Below the pieces are notes generated by a model. The model was not told the DNA's origin. It searched no databases and saw nothing but the letters and a program-made list of their open reading frames with translations. This document shows, one piece after another, positions 30,254 to 42,745 of a stretch of DNA of 64,000 bases (within the stretch, counting starts at the first letter, position 1; each line of letters begins with the position of its first letter). The position numbers and the translations under genes were made by a program. The stretch comes from Patiria pectinifera (lineage: Eukaryota > Echinodermata > Asteroidea > Valvatida > Asterinidae). Location: assembly GCA_029964075.1 (NCBI GenBank), contig CM057148.1, positions 31,985,916 through 32,049,915 of the forward strand. Reading direction: 5' to 3'.

Positions 30254-32360
30254 AAAAAAGTGAAGAATAACAAAGTTTTGAAATAAATCGTTTTCAAATT
30301 GAAGTCTGTTCCGAGAAAAAGTTATTCTTAACCCCCCGGCGGCGAGCAACCCTAACCACCATCCCGGGATCGCACCTTGCGGCTCCCGACATATATTCAT
30401 ACCACGAGCTCTTCGGCCCCGAAATCCATTTATTGTCCGCAATTTAAATTGGGAAAAATGTTGAGAAACAAATTACGCCAAAAAATCACTATCCTGATTG
30501 GTTAACAATAACAGTTGTTACATTACAAGGCGTAACATAAGCAAATGGGATACATGTATTAACACAGCTGAACTATGAAATATATTCTGAAATAAAATGT
30601 ATTAATGATTATGCGTAGTTGTACACTTAGGGCCTACACACACAAAATAGAAAAGAAAGAAAAATCAGACAAAAACAAAGCCTTAATCGCAAAGTTGTGG
30701 AAAAGAATATCAAATCTGAACAAAAACAAACAGCGCATGGCATCAAACTTAAACTGATATATCAGTTTCTCTTTTGAAATGGTCGTGTTGTTTCTTTTAT
30801 TACTCTTACTTTCATTGTAAAATTAAATATGTATTCAAAGGGCTCTTTTCAATCCTAACACCAGATAAGCAACTGCGGCGAATTGCAGTATTAAATCTCG
30901 TTTTAACATTTGTTTCCTGTTGTATAGCACAATTATCTGTAACTGAAATCAGAACGACACATGAAAAGAACCCGTCATACAATGAATTATGCAGTTTACC
31001 TTTTCCTGAAAAGTTTCGTTTTCATACAGGACATGGGGAAAATGTGTTAAACCCTACTATAGAAGAACTGCATTTCTCATTTGTTATCCATCTCTTGAAA
31101 CGTGGACTCGCTATTTATTCTGGCAATAATTGTACTCTGTGTGAAAGCTTCAAACGGTAAGATTTATTTTCGATTCCTTGTCATTGCTATAATCAGATGA
31201 TTTATTGTGTAAGGCGAAACAAACCATTTAGGATTAGATGTGTGTATCTATCGTCTTAACGATTAAAACACCCCTATTAAAGATCAATATGAGAAATGAA
31301 ATGATTTCTGCGAACTTATTTCGTTCAAACTATTTTTTCGTTGAGCGAGTGGGTCTTTATGCAATTGCAGTTATGTTAACAGAATGCGGATAATTGTCTT
31401 AGTTAACAAAGTGTCCACATGCTTTACATAATGAATTGTGTGTTGTTCAGTAGTAACTATATCTGGTCATTGTCTATACTAAAGCTTGAACCCTGTTCGG
31501 GATATCCTGTCAAGGATTTTACATCATACAGATGCAGATACATGGTTCTAATCCTCTTAATATCTCCAGGAGTTATTTTAATCCATTTATGTTGTTTCGA
31601 TCAAAATTCGGTATTAAAGTCACTTTTGGGATAAATGCAAATGATCATATATGCCTTTAACTTAAGTAACTTTATTTAATGCGATGAGATCATCATATTT
31701 CATTATTATTGCACTTCACAGAATAATTAAGCCATCTTTGGTAATATTTATTTAACTTACAGTATTTTCATACACCAGCTCACAAATGCTTTGGCTATAA
31801 GGCAGCCATGAGAAAAGGGGGTCCTTGATGTCTCGAATTGCACTGATTGCAAAAATGCCACAGTTGTACTCAAACAACACAAAACCTAATTGGCTGCATT
31901 TAAAAAAAAAAGGTCTCTGTTTTGTGTTTGTGTTTGTGGTTTTTTTCTGGTTTGTTTGTTTGTGTGTGTGTTTTGCGGGGGGAGGGTAGTTAAAGTCAGG
32001 CGGAGTCGACTCGCAACCTGTGTGTTTGGTCACATTGAAATGACTGAATATAGAAATGCTATATTTCTTGCGGTTATATTTCCGGGCTAAGGTATGACTG
32101 ACACACATTGCCTATAGTTTGCCCGATTAAATAACTATGAGAAACGGTGATTCACAAGCCAACGACTGATTTCCGAGATGGATGTCTCCCGAAATATTTG
32201 GGCCCAAACAATTTGAACTCCCGGCAGAAAGTAGGGTATCCAGCGGGGCAGGTGTGCGGAGCTTTAATCGTCACGTATTTCGACCCTGGATTCTGAGCAT
32301 GAAACAAAACAGAGTGAGTCAGAATGATCTGGACCCAAATTAAAAAAATATATATATAGA
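30254..32360. other. No gene seen
   Basis: A short GC-rich block at 30330-30420 is followed by AT-rich sequence. A 128-codon plus frame from 30774 has a hydrophobic start but no recognisable domain or clear splice context. I do not call it a gene. Confidence 0.4.
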
Positions 32361-33192
32361 ATGTATCAAATTAAGTGCAAATGGGGATATATCATTGGCT
32401 ATAAGATTCAAGGCTTTAAGAGCCCGGTGGAGGAGTTCATTCAATCGATTGAACCTTCTATCCCCAAGATGGACAAACAAAAGGCAGACAATAACCATAT
32501 CCAAATACACCAAGTCTTGAAGCACTCACAACCTCCCAATTTAACATATTATGATCAAAAGGTTCAGGATATCCTCAACACAGATACCTATGCCCGCCTA
32601 AAGAAGAACCCAGTGCAGCAGTCGAAAGGAAAGTTGCCGCAAAACTGCTCTCCTTAAATCGTAACACAGCCATGGGGGGGGGAGGCAAGGAAGGCGATGC
32701 CCCCCCCCCCCCGAAAAAAACCAACACATACAAGAAAAAAAAAATCATATTGTTGCAAATTGGTGGGGGAGATTTCCCTGCCCACCCTGCATAAATGATT
32801 AATCGGGAAAATGTTGGGAAAAAGAGGGATGTTGGGGAAAAATGTGCTTTGCCCCCCCCCCCCCCCAATGGGGGGGGGGGAGGCTCGTACCATCTTTTGT
32901 TGGGGGCGCTGTTCAAAACTGATGATTATGCACACTGATGGACAATTCATAGTCACAAAAAGGCACACGGAACGGCATATGACACAATAAAAAGCCACAA
33001 CTGAAGTTTTAAAAAGGGCACTTGTTCAGAAAAAGAGGCACTTCTTTCAAAAAAGGGCACTCTTTACAAAATATTGGGTGAGAAAGCGGTGGTGAAAAGG
33101 GCATTTGAATGGAAAAGGGCAATCTTAAAACAATTTTGGGGCCACAAAGACAGATCCAATCCGATCAGCCAACCGTGGTTTAATGAATTCCT

Positions 33193-33420
33193 TGCTCGTG
33201 TGGCAAAGTGCATATTGGCGAGGCCGACAGAGACCTGACTGCCAGGCATAAAGAACACATAGCACACGAGCGCAGAGGGAAACTTGACAAAATCTGCCAT
33301 TGTCAAAAACTCTGCTGATTTTGATCATGACGTTGATTGGGAACAAGCGTAAACCATAGCCCCGGAGAAACACTGGTACACCCGTCGTATCAGGGAAGCT
33401 ATTGAGATCCACAAACATGG
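33193..33420 (+). pseudogene. GIY-YIG endonuclease fragment of a Penelope-like element
   Basis: The frame starting at the Cys codon at 33193 gives CSCGKVHIGEADRDLTAR, the Cys-x-Cys-Gly...Tyr/His-Ile-Gly-Glu core with an Arg in the right place. A one-base shift leads to LTKSAIVKNSA and HDVDWEQA, then an in-frame stop, then HWYTRRIREAIEIHK with the catalytic Glu of the REAIEI motif. In PLEs this domain cuts target DNA. It is dead here. Confidence 0.65.
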
Positions 33421-34037
33421 CACTGTAAATAACTAGTTATAATTTATGAATCTAGATGTATGCCCTCGTCTCATACCAGTTTGTGTTTTTCTAGGTTGTG
33501 TCTTTGTGTGTCTCACTGTTGTCCATTTTGTCTTTTGTCACTGTCTCTGTTTTTCTTGGTCATGTCCACTTGTCTGTCGAAAGGTTAGGGTACAAAAGCG
33601 TGACGCTTCACCTTATACCTAAATGTTGTCGTAAATTTGTTCTAGTATTGATCCCTGTACATTATTATACACAATTACTTAACTCCTTGCATTTTGCTCT
33701 GTATAATATGTTTACACGGCATTGTAACATTTTATTGTGTGGAAATGGCAACATTGAAATAAATGTTTCTACTACTACTGTATCACAAGACATCGGCTAT
33801 TTCATAAGCAACATATGGCATTCACTAATACCTTGTCGCAGCACTCATGGCTCACAGCCAACGTACACCTGATTGAGCAGGCATTCAGCGGGCTTCACAG
33901 CCAATTGACAGACCCAAGCGAGCAGGGCATCCCACTCCAACACTGACAATGCCCAACAGACAACCAATCAGAATCTTGAAGCACTCCCTATTCTAGCACA
34001 GCCTACTTAAGGAGCAGCATCTTTAACTCTACTGAGT

Positions 34038-34075
34038 CTCCTGAGGATGACTAGAGAAAGCTAGTCGAAACGTTG
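34038..34075 (+). ncRNA. Hammerhead-ribozyme-like core of the Penelope-like tail
   Basis: CTGAGGA (34041-34047, fits CUGANGA), stem II GACTAG/CTAGTC with an AGAAAG loop, then GAAAC. PLEs are known to carry hammerhead motifs in their terminal repeats. I cannot see a complete stem III and cleavage site, so activity is not claimed. Confidence 0.4.
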
Positions 34076-34080
34076 AAACC

Positions 34081-35690
34081 AAAGACAAGTTCTTTTATAA
34101 CTTAAAGCAGGACTGTTGTACCATTTCGAAGAAAGGCGCTGGATTTGTAAGAACACAAGCTAACAAACACACTGACCATAGTTTAACAAATGTATTGACA
34201 TATTGTTCTGCTGTGAAGCAGTGTGATAACGAATAAAAACCTAACATGGGTGACTGACTCACTTGGAAGTCCTCACATATTTAAAAGAGGCAAAACTCAT
34301 TTCGTGTGCAGACTGGAAAATGAGCCACTTCAATGAAAATGGCACAACTCCTAACCACAGCCACCAATTTCAACAATTGTATATTCATGTGAAAGCAGTT
34401 GCTTTTTACACGAGTATTAACAAAAACTCAAAAATCTGTAGGAATAAACAGTATGTTTTATCAGCGATTCCCGATGACTAAAACTCGATCCTCTTAAAAA
34501 TGGCTGCTCTTAAAAATGGCTGCTCTTCAACACGCCCGTAATATTACTGTTCGCTCAGTCTGTCTTTGCAACCATGCCTATTTTAGAGTCCGATGTTCAA
34601 GCATGGATCACCAATCAAGCACACAAGTGTAAATATTTTGGTAAGAGTGTGACGGTTCAAAGAACACCTAAAATGTACGGGTACACAATATACTATAATG
34701 CATATCATCTATTTCTGTTAGATCTGCAAGCTAACGATACCTTATGGAATCGCATTTGTTCCACAGTATTGTTTACATCGTTGAATTTACTCACCGTGAG
34801 GTGCCGTACTGAGAGACGAAACAAAACTGCGGTTGAAATGTAATATATCGTGGAGCCCTTTTAGGTAAAACAATCAACACCTGTTGTTCTATACAGATAA
34901 CACATGTGTTTAATTTAATCTCGCTTATCCATGAAGGTTCACCTTTTTAAATTCAGAACAAATTTTTTTCACAACGGCGATAAAATTGTAACTTTGTAAT
35001 CCACAGGTTTGTATGTTACTTTTGAATTAGAGCCAGCCAAAACAGAAATTCGACCACCCAATGAACGACACACGAACAAGATTAGGTATTGATTAATTAC
35101 ATGACAAGTGTGTGTTATTCAGCAGAGCATTGGCATGTTTTTTTTTTTATAATTCAGCCCTATGGGTGATTTAAAATGGCAGTACAGAGAAAAACCATCA
35201 AAGTAAATTAAAATTCAATTTTACAGGCACTTTACAAAAAAAATCCAAAGAAATTACATAACAATGTAACAAAATTTTACAGTGGTGCAGATGAATTCCG
35301 GACTTTAATGAATTTTCAACATATCTATCTATTATATTTGAAGAACAATCACAACATCAATGTGTTAAAGTTCAGAAATGTGTTTCCTTAATTAGTTTTG
35401 AAAAACATTGACCGTGACTTACAATTTCACAACATCAGGAGTAACTATTATAATTGGGTAATAAACATGATGTTATTTCACAATCTCATTTCAATCAGCC
35501 GAAACAGCTCGTGTTTGTCCACAACCACATGTCTTGTTCCTGTATCTCCTTCCTTTTCTAGTCTTTGCCCACAGGGTTCGTACACGTATTTCTTCCACCA
35601 GTGCGCTTTGGCACTTTCGTAAATCCGATCGTCTTGGTACATACTTCGAGCACCTCCTAAGATGGTCCTAGAAGAATTCATCGGGTGTCG
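34081..35690. other. No gene established; possible orphan exon at 35478-35681 (-)
   Basis: Mostly AT-rich. The minus frame 35681-35478 (YQDDRIYESAKAHWWKKYVY, then LEKEGDTGTRHVVVDKHELF) has a protein-like composition, but no clear splice sites or relatives. 34455-34640 repeats 29330-29480. Confidence 0.35.
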
Positions 35691-37040
35691 AGTTACGTCA
35701 CATTAAAGGTGTTTTTTTTTTCCTCCATAGGTTTTGTACACAATTTTCTTCAAACCATACAATTTGGTACTTTCATTTTTTTGATCGACTTCAGACATGG
35801 CAGATACTTTAACCAGCAGCCAAAAGTGGTCCCGATGAGTTTCGTAACAATGCCGTCATCATGTGTCACGTGACGTTATATTAAATGTGCATTCTTCGAA
35901 TCCCTAGAACTTTTGAAGTACAAGTCTGATACGATTAAAATGGGTATGCACATAAACAAGGATGTGTTACACTCGTTAAAATTGAAGTAATGTCATCATG
36001 ACGTAATCACATGTCGAGTGACGTTACGCTAAAAGGGCACTTTTCTAAGGCCTATATCTTTAGAACGATATGTGCCCATACCGGGATGGCGAAATTTTAT
36101 TTACACAATAGTACAGGGTACCCATTTTTCAGGCGACTTGAATCAAGGCTATAGGATTGTAGAGCGCCGAGTAGCGGCGCTCTACAATCCTGTAGCCTTT
36201 TACCTACACGCGCGCGCGTATACTCGCGCGTATACTCTTTCCACTCTTTCCACGTGTGCAAAAGTATATCATTTACGAATTGCATGCTCTGGTCGAGCAC
36301 CGCCGTTGTCTAGTGGTTATGCAGGCTGGCTAGTAATCAGAGGTCCCGAGCACGATTCCCTGCTTTACCCCATCGGATTTTGCTCTTTTTTCAAAAAGTC
36401 AAAGTTTTATCTTAGAAATGTTATTTTTCAGTAGGATACTACTTGTATAACAGCACGTTTCTTTTTCTTTTCTGATCCAAGGCTCTGGAGGATTTTTTTT
36501 TAAAAGAAAAAATAAAGTCCGAAAACCGTATCAAGTTGAGAAATAGTAGCCTCCACTCCAGCCTGTTTATAATAAAAATGCCCCATAGCAAAGCGCACAA
36601 GGTACCCCAGATAGTTGTGTAATAAAAAATCGTTACCGGGATGTATTATAGATGGAAAATATGTTAAGTGATGTCATCATGACGAAATAATTTGTTATGT
36701 GACGCAACATTAAATCACATGTCATGTAAGGTCACATTAAAGGTGCATTTTTCAAAGCCTTATATTTTCTAAAGTACGAATCAGATTGGCTCAAAGGTGT
36801 GTAGGTACATAAATAGGAACTTGTTTTAGATAATAATGAAGTGACGTCATAATCATGCATTACATGTCATGTGACGTCACATTAAAGAGATTTTTTAAGT
36901 ACTGTATATGAAGAGCTAGGGTCGATTTGGTTGTAACTTAATATGTACCTATACCGGGATGTGTTATAAATAAAAGTGCAAGTAACTTCATTTTGACATA
37001 ATCACACTTCATGTGACGTCACATTAAAGGGGCCTTCGCA
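35690..37040. repeat. Tandem array of 150-200-bp units with TGACGTCA (CRE) palindromes
   Basis: At least six degenerate units contain ATGTCATCATGACGTAATCA, CATGTCATGTGACGTCACAT and TTAAAGG, then TATATCTTTAGAAGTAC-like and GGGTATGTACATAAAC-like words. Perfect TGACGTCA is at 36842, 36872 and 37014, and decayed forms (TTACGTCA, TGACGTTA, TGACGCAA) mark the other units. The array is interrupted by a TIR element at about 36097-36628. A similar single unit is at 47520-47760. Confidence 0.75.
36097..36628. mobile_element. TIR element inserted in the CRE array, with internal hairpin and tRNA-like part
   Basis: The ends TTTATTTACACAATAG..GGGTACC and GGTACCCC..TTGTGTAATAAA are imperfect inverted repeats of about 27 bp. 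The array sequence CCGGGATG..ATTATA resumes outside. Inside are a near-perfect hairpin (36145-36168 with 36175-36198, six-base loop) and a tRNA-like stretch (about 36299-36370, A-box-like TTGTCTAGTGGTTATG, B-box-like GAGCACGATTCCC). There is no protein. Confidence 0.6.
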
Positions 37041-38942
37041 AAACAGCTGGTCATTGGAAAAGGATTGGAAAAGGATTGTTTTGTTGCCTCTGGCCTCTAC
37101 TTGATAGCAAAGGCGGAACTTGCTTTCAATTGTCAATAACTCAATATATGATTACCTGATTGGAAAGATTTTTTCGTTGTTAAGGTAATGACTATACTCT
37201 CCAAATTATGTATTGGTAATTCCGATATTTTTCTATTTAAATGTCCGAATACTCGCTTACTTTGCATTACAAACTTGTAAGGCCTAGGATAAAGTCAGCT
37301 TAAAATGGACATATTTTCATAGCCATAGCAACAAAAACATCAATAGTAAAATCACCATCTTCTACAATTTGAGTTTAGTGACAACCGTACGTATGCAAAA
37401 CTAACTCGACAATTCTTTTAATTAAGGATAGCAGGTGACTACGGGAAAAAATTGTTGTATTATATACAAACATTGACATACACTATAGAAATACAGTATC
37501 AGACATGGTATTAGTCAGGCATAACCCTTAAGTTATGATAAAATTCTTGTTTACGGTGTTGTGCACACATGTGTAATGCAATCTATGATGTTGCTAGGAA
37601 GCACATGTTCAAAGGTTCCTCATTTGCATCATCAATCGATAATTGTTAAATTTGTATATTCTTAGAGTGTACGTTATCGTATGATATGTCTATATAATGA
37701 CGGTTTATCTTGACCGTTTCATGCAGTTCCCGATAAATAATAATAAAAAAAAAATTGGACTCGTTAGATTCAGGATAATTATTTTGGTCTGCTCGGTGCA
37801 GGGCAGATTTTGCCTCATTTTTCCATATTCTTTGGTAATCTTTTGAAAGATTAAGCAGGAATGCGAGATTCCATAAAATGCGTAATAATAATGTCAGATG
37901 GGTGCGATATTGATGGGTGCGATACAGGATTAGACTCTACCTCATTTTTAGTCATTTATGCTCGAAACTTCTTTGACCCCCGACCTTCAAAAGAACGACC
38001 TTTAGTAGGCCTTGATTACAATCAAACTAAACATGCTCGCACGAATAGCACGGATTTTTTCTTACGAACATTTAGTGTGTGGCTACTAGAAACAGGTAAC
38101 CGATATAGCCATGTCTCCCCGCCGGGCCATAACCGGTTAAAAGCTATCAGTTTTATTTGCTCGATAATTTTGGTAGAATTTTAGGGACTTATATTGTGTT
38201 TTGGAAGACTATGGTAAATGGTCACTCATCATGTACGGTGAGTTGCTGCAACTGCACTGTCAAATTTATATATACACATTTTCAAACTCGACGATGGCTG
38301 TAGGTGGCTTGTTCATTTATGTCCGGCGGATTAATTTGCCGAATAGTAAACATACACGTCATTCGTTGTAGGTCCGATTTACTGTCAACACAAAGACACA
38401 CAAAAGTACTGCACACGTTTACTGATACAATTTGGATCCTTTGGATAACCCTGTGAGTTTATAAGATTGCAAGTTATTCCATTTGTAATTATTATACGAG
38501 TTACAATATTTGCAGATATATAGCAATGATCTATATTCAAATGGTTGTTACATTATCAACTTGAAATCACAAAATATATTCAAAGAAATTCGTTATACAC
38601 TAATAATGAGGAATCTTCCAAATTTGGTAGTGAAACACATCTATAGGATATTAGGTAAAGAAAGTTTCATGCAGACAAGTAGGAAAAGTCAACCAACCAC
38701 AAAATGGGGCGAGCACAACGTGATAGCATGCTGAATATATAGGTGAGAAAAAGGAAAAGGATGGAAAGAGTGACGTCAGGACTGACACGTGACAGAAGTG
38801 TATGACAGGTATGACAATTGACAATGGCTACAGAGATGATTGGATAACAAACACGGAAACAGTAGACGAGTGGCATCAGGAAACAGAAATCGTCATGTGT
38901 GACATTAAAGCGGCAGTAAAGGCCCAGTAACACCATTGACTA
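37041..38942. other. No gene seen
   Basis: AT-rich. Frames at 37861 (107 codons) and 38510 have no recognisable content. One further TGACGTCA lies near 38773. Confidence 0.45.
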
Positions 38943-41130
38943 CTCTCTGTGATTTAGTTTATGTCTTACACAAGAAGTCATCGTTTCTCTTTTATTTTTG
39001 GTTTGATATTACGCCTAGACCATTTTGGGTCTTTACATCATCGTGGAAGCATGATAACCTAAATGTTTTGTCTTGCAGCAAAGATTATTTCTACTGGAGT
39101 ATTTTTACATAAAATAAAGATGGAAGCCGTCTCTATGAAGCAGTCAAATCGAAAATGAGAAAATGACCTGAAACCAACTAAATGACAAACGTATGTGTTT
39201 TTAATTAAAGGGAATATACAACATTTGCAAACATCGAAAAATAAAACTACCAAGTTTTTACGAAATACCTTACTAGGATGTTGGTAAATGACTGTCCCAA
39301 GCATCTTGTAAAATTATGGCACCTGGTGTGAAGTCATTTTCAAGAAAATGGTATTTTTGTAAACATTTCCAACGGTGGTCGGCTGATCAGCGTTGGAAAA
39401 ACCTAACTATTTTTCAACTACTGCTCCAAATTTACCTTTTTTTCAGTCCAAATTTTCTTTGCTATTGGTTACATGTTCATGAACGGGTGCAGGCCATCTA
39501 GACTGGTTCCCTTGCATTACAATTTTCCATCATCTATAAATTTATCCATTTTATTTTTTGTGGAGTCAGGGAACCAGACTACTTAAATATTTTTGTTTTT
39601 CTTGGTTTTTCCAACCTTTTCGAACACAAAACTTCAAAAATGTCAGTGTGACAATATTTGATCTATTATACTAACCTCTCAAATAGTTCATTTCTGAAAA
39701 TTACATTAAAAGCCAATGATGTACATTCCCTTTAAAGATCAATTAGTAACAGTGAACTGAAAGATCGCAAAACGTGGCTTGTAAGAAGATTACCTTTAAC
39801 TATGCCTGATAACAGATGACCAACAAAGATGATAAAACATCAAATATGTCACACTGTACATAAAACACCAAATACGTCAATGTAACCGGCGTACTTTGGC
39901 ATTGTTACACAGTAACAAAATAAGGAAAGAAAACAAAATACGTAAACAGAATATTGATTTTAAGTTAATAGCAAGGCACAGCATGGATTTATAACTGGTG
40001 AAAATAAAACCGATAAACAATGATTAATTTATATATCAAAGAGAAGAAAACTTCGAAATTGGCTTCATATAAGTAATGTAAGATTTTTTTCTTAATATAT
40101 TTGGGTACCCTGTTGATCTTTTTTCATCTGGATGCAAAGTCACAAACTAAGTGCTACATTGTAGTCCGATATAGCATCGAGAAAAACGGAATTAAACCCT
40201 TTTTGTACACATTGCTTGCAGTCATGGCACTTACTCACTGGCAGTGGTATTATGGATACTTGTTACATTGTCTACAGAGCGTCCAGTAGGCTATATTAGT
40301 TTTGAGCAGGTCCAATTTCCATATGCTTGTTGACTAATTTGACTTTATGTGAATGTGTATTTGTTAAAATTGATTGTTTATGTTTGTCTACTATGTTTGC
40401 TTGGACCCATGGAAGATGTGAGCTCGCCCCGTTCTCGAACGGTCCCATTCCGGACCTCATACCTACTACTCTTTGTGATTTAGTTTATGTCTTACACAAT
40501 AAGTCGTTGTTTCTTTTTTTTATTTTTGGTTTGAAATTACGCCTAGACCATTTGGGGTCTTTACATCATCGTGGAAGCATGAAAACGTATTTTTTTCTGT
40601 CTTGCAGCAAAGGTTATTTCTACTCGAGTATTTTTTACATAAAATAAAGATGGAAGCCGTCTATAAAGAAGCAGTCAAATCGAAAATGAGAAAATGACCT
40701 GAAGCCAACTATATGACAAACGTATGTGTTTTCAATTAAAGATCAATCAGTAACAGCGAACTGAAAGATCGCAAAACGAGGTCAGTTTGCAAAACGTGGC
40801 TTGTAAGAAGTCTACCTATTACTATGCTTGATAACAGATGACCAACAAAGATGATAAAACATCAAACATGTCACACTGTACATAAAACACCAAATACGTC
40901 AATGTAACCCTTTTTGTACACATTGCTTGCAGTCATGGCACTTACTCACTGGCAGTGGTATTATGGATACTTGTAACATTGTCTACAGAGCGTCCAGTAG
41001 GCTATATTAGTTTTGAGCAGGTCCATTTTCCATATGCTTGATGACTAGTTTGACTTTGTGTGAATGTGTATTTGTTAATATTGATTGTTTATGTTTACTG
41101 TCTACTATGTTTGCTTGGACCTGTGGGAGA
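38943..41130. repeat. Overlapping segmental duplications
   Basis: 38943-39222 matches 40468-40742 (CTCTGTGATTTAGTTTATGTC through AATGACAAACGTATGTG). 39735-39885 matches 40742-40905 (GATCAATCAGTAACAG on). 40190-40400 matches 40900-41130 (CACTTACTCACTGGCAGTGG on). 39309-39738 is the second copy of the repeat that starts the window. The order shows successive local duplications. No supported coding exon. Confidence 0.75.
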
Positions 41131-42745
41131 CCAGTGGATTCTACTTTTTTTGAAAAGGCCACCAGTTGAAAAAAGAAAGATATAGAAAAGAATAAAATAG
41201 ACTCTCTATGTGTTAAAACTGTGGTTTTTTAAAGGCAATACATGAAAATAAAACTACCAAAATTCCAAAAGCGTAAATGGTGGCAGTTTGTTTGGTGTAA
41301 CTTGATAGTAATACATTGAAGTATATCACACGTTAATAAGTGTGAAGCAAAGAAACGAATTTGAACGCAGCAAATGTAAAACAAAAAAATGCAGCAAATC
41401 ATCAATTTAAGTGTTCTTTTTAATTTTTGAACGTTGCCTATTTAAGCTGTTATGGTTGTTCACATTATGTTAATGATTTGACGTATATTTCATGATTTAA
41501 CCATTACTCTCTTTCAGTCTTTTTCCCATATCCGTTTATTGTATCTCCCTAATTCGCTCTAAATTCATCTTTAAGCTCAAATATTTTCTAGCGACCTCAA
41601 TCCGTTTTCCTATTCTACTTTTTAAGTTTTCTTGATGTTAAAAAGTATTTCTCATTTCGATTTTGTTTGTCTTTTGAAAAAAAGTAACTGAAGTTATCTT
41701 TATCATCGTCTTCTTCTCTCCACTTGGTTTGAACATTTAGTTTTAAAGGTATTTTTTTTGTCACTAGATTTTTCAATGCCTGCTGTATACTATGTGTTTT
41801 AAATGTATAATTGATTTATACATTATTTTTTAAATTAAATCAACTAAGAAATTCCACTATAACGATTACTTAACTATTACGAACATCCCCTTTGGAACCT
41901 GAAGTATTACGTTTTGTTATAATAAAAAGTCATTTATGAAGAACGATCACTACTACGAAAGATTTTTAAAAACCCATACATTAATATATGGGTTTTTTAT
42001 TAACCCAATAAATAAATAAAGACATTTTTTGTTCTTTTTTCTTCTAAATTCCTGTATGCAAATGTCGGTTAGGACACAGCCCGTCGACCTTTATAGATGT
42101 TGAACACGAGGACCCTCATTTTTGCGGCTTTATCTCCACAAGTTGTGTTTCCTCGTCATCTTTGCAAGAGAAAAGGTGCAAAGTATAAAATCGGATGATT
42201 AGAACTGGCCTATCGAAGGACGCTTATCTTTACGGAAGGCGCGTTTCGACATTCCTCTGGGAATTTTTCATTTTTCAATAGGGTGGTCGGTTTACCCAAC
42301 CAATACTTTGGTTGGCGAACCAATGCATGACGCTCTAATAATGGATTATTTTTTTCTCTCAAAATTTTGTTCATGGTATAGTGGGGTAGATAGGGGAAAT
42401 ATGTGCGGCAATTGTTCCTTTGATGATACAAGCATGGCATTTGGCACACAGAGTTTGTCTCAAGAAAAATATTACAGGTAGAATAACAAATTTCACAAAA
42501 TGATTGCCATTAGTTGTTATTCTACATTGACGTTTTAAGAGACAAGAACGGTTTTCCCCCAAAAGTCATATACACACCTCCATTGTATCTGAAGGAGAAC
42601 TGACGAGATTACAAATAGTTAGCCTCCCCCTCCTCCAAAAAGAATTATATTGGCTTTACAAAGTGTAAGGTTTCATTATTTTGGTTTGAGGGATGGAAAT
42701 GACTTAGTAAAAAAAAAAAAATGAACATAACAAAGGCCCCAATAA
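41131..42745. other. 3' flank of gene Q-B; no gene
   Basis: AT-rich up to 42030. From there it matches 48400-48620 and 48900-50140, the 3' flank of R-B (AAATTCCTGTATRCRAAYGTCGGTTAGGAC, AGAACTGGCCTATC). It marks the downstream edge of the duplicated block. Confidence 0.6.

Larger units (their letters stand above)
32361..34080 (+). mobile_element. Gutted Penelope-like element
   Basis: Three pieces lie in the right order. (1) 32361-32654 resembles the region before PLE reverse transcriptase (YDQKVQDILNTDTYARLKKN). (2) 33193-33420 carries a broken GIY-YIG endonuclease: CSCGKVHIGEADRDLTAR, KEHIAHERRGKL, then after a frameshift HDVDWEQA, a stop, and WYTRRIREAIEIHKH. (3) 33990-34080 is a 3' tail with a hammerhead-like core. 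The RT itself is missing, replaced by G/C-run-rich sequence around 32660-32890, and 33421-33830 may be a later insertion ending in AATAAATGTTTCTACTACTACTG. Confidence 0.6.

Noticed and set aside
30774-31160. 128-codon plus frame
   Set aside because: AT-rich, no domain, no convincing start context or splice partner. Expected by chance in this composition.
33498-33872. 124-codon hydrophobic plus frame between Penelope parts
   Set aside because: It ends in the Penelope tail and starts in an apparent insertion ending in AATAAATGTTTCTACTACTACTG, probably LINE 3' sequence.
36299-36370. Functional tRNA gene
   Set aside because: A- and B-box-like words are present, but acceptor and anticodon stems do not pair, and it lies inside a TIR element.
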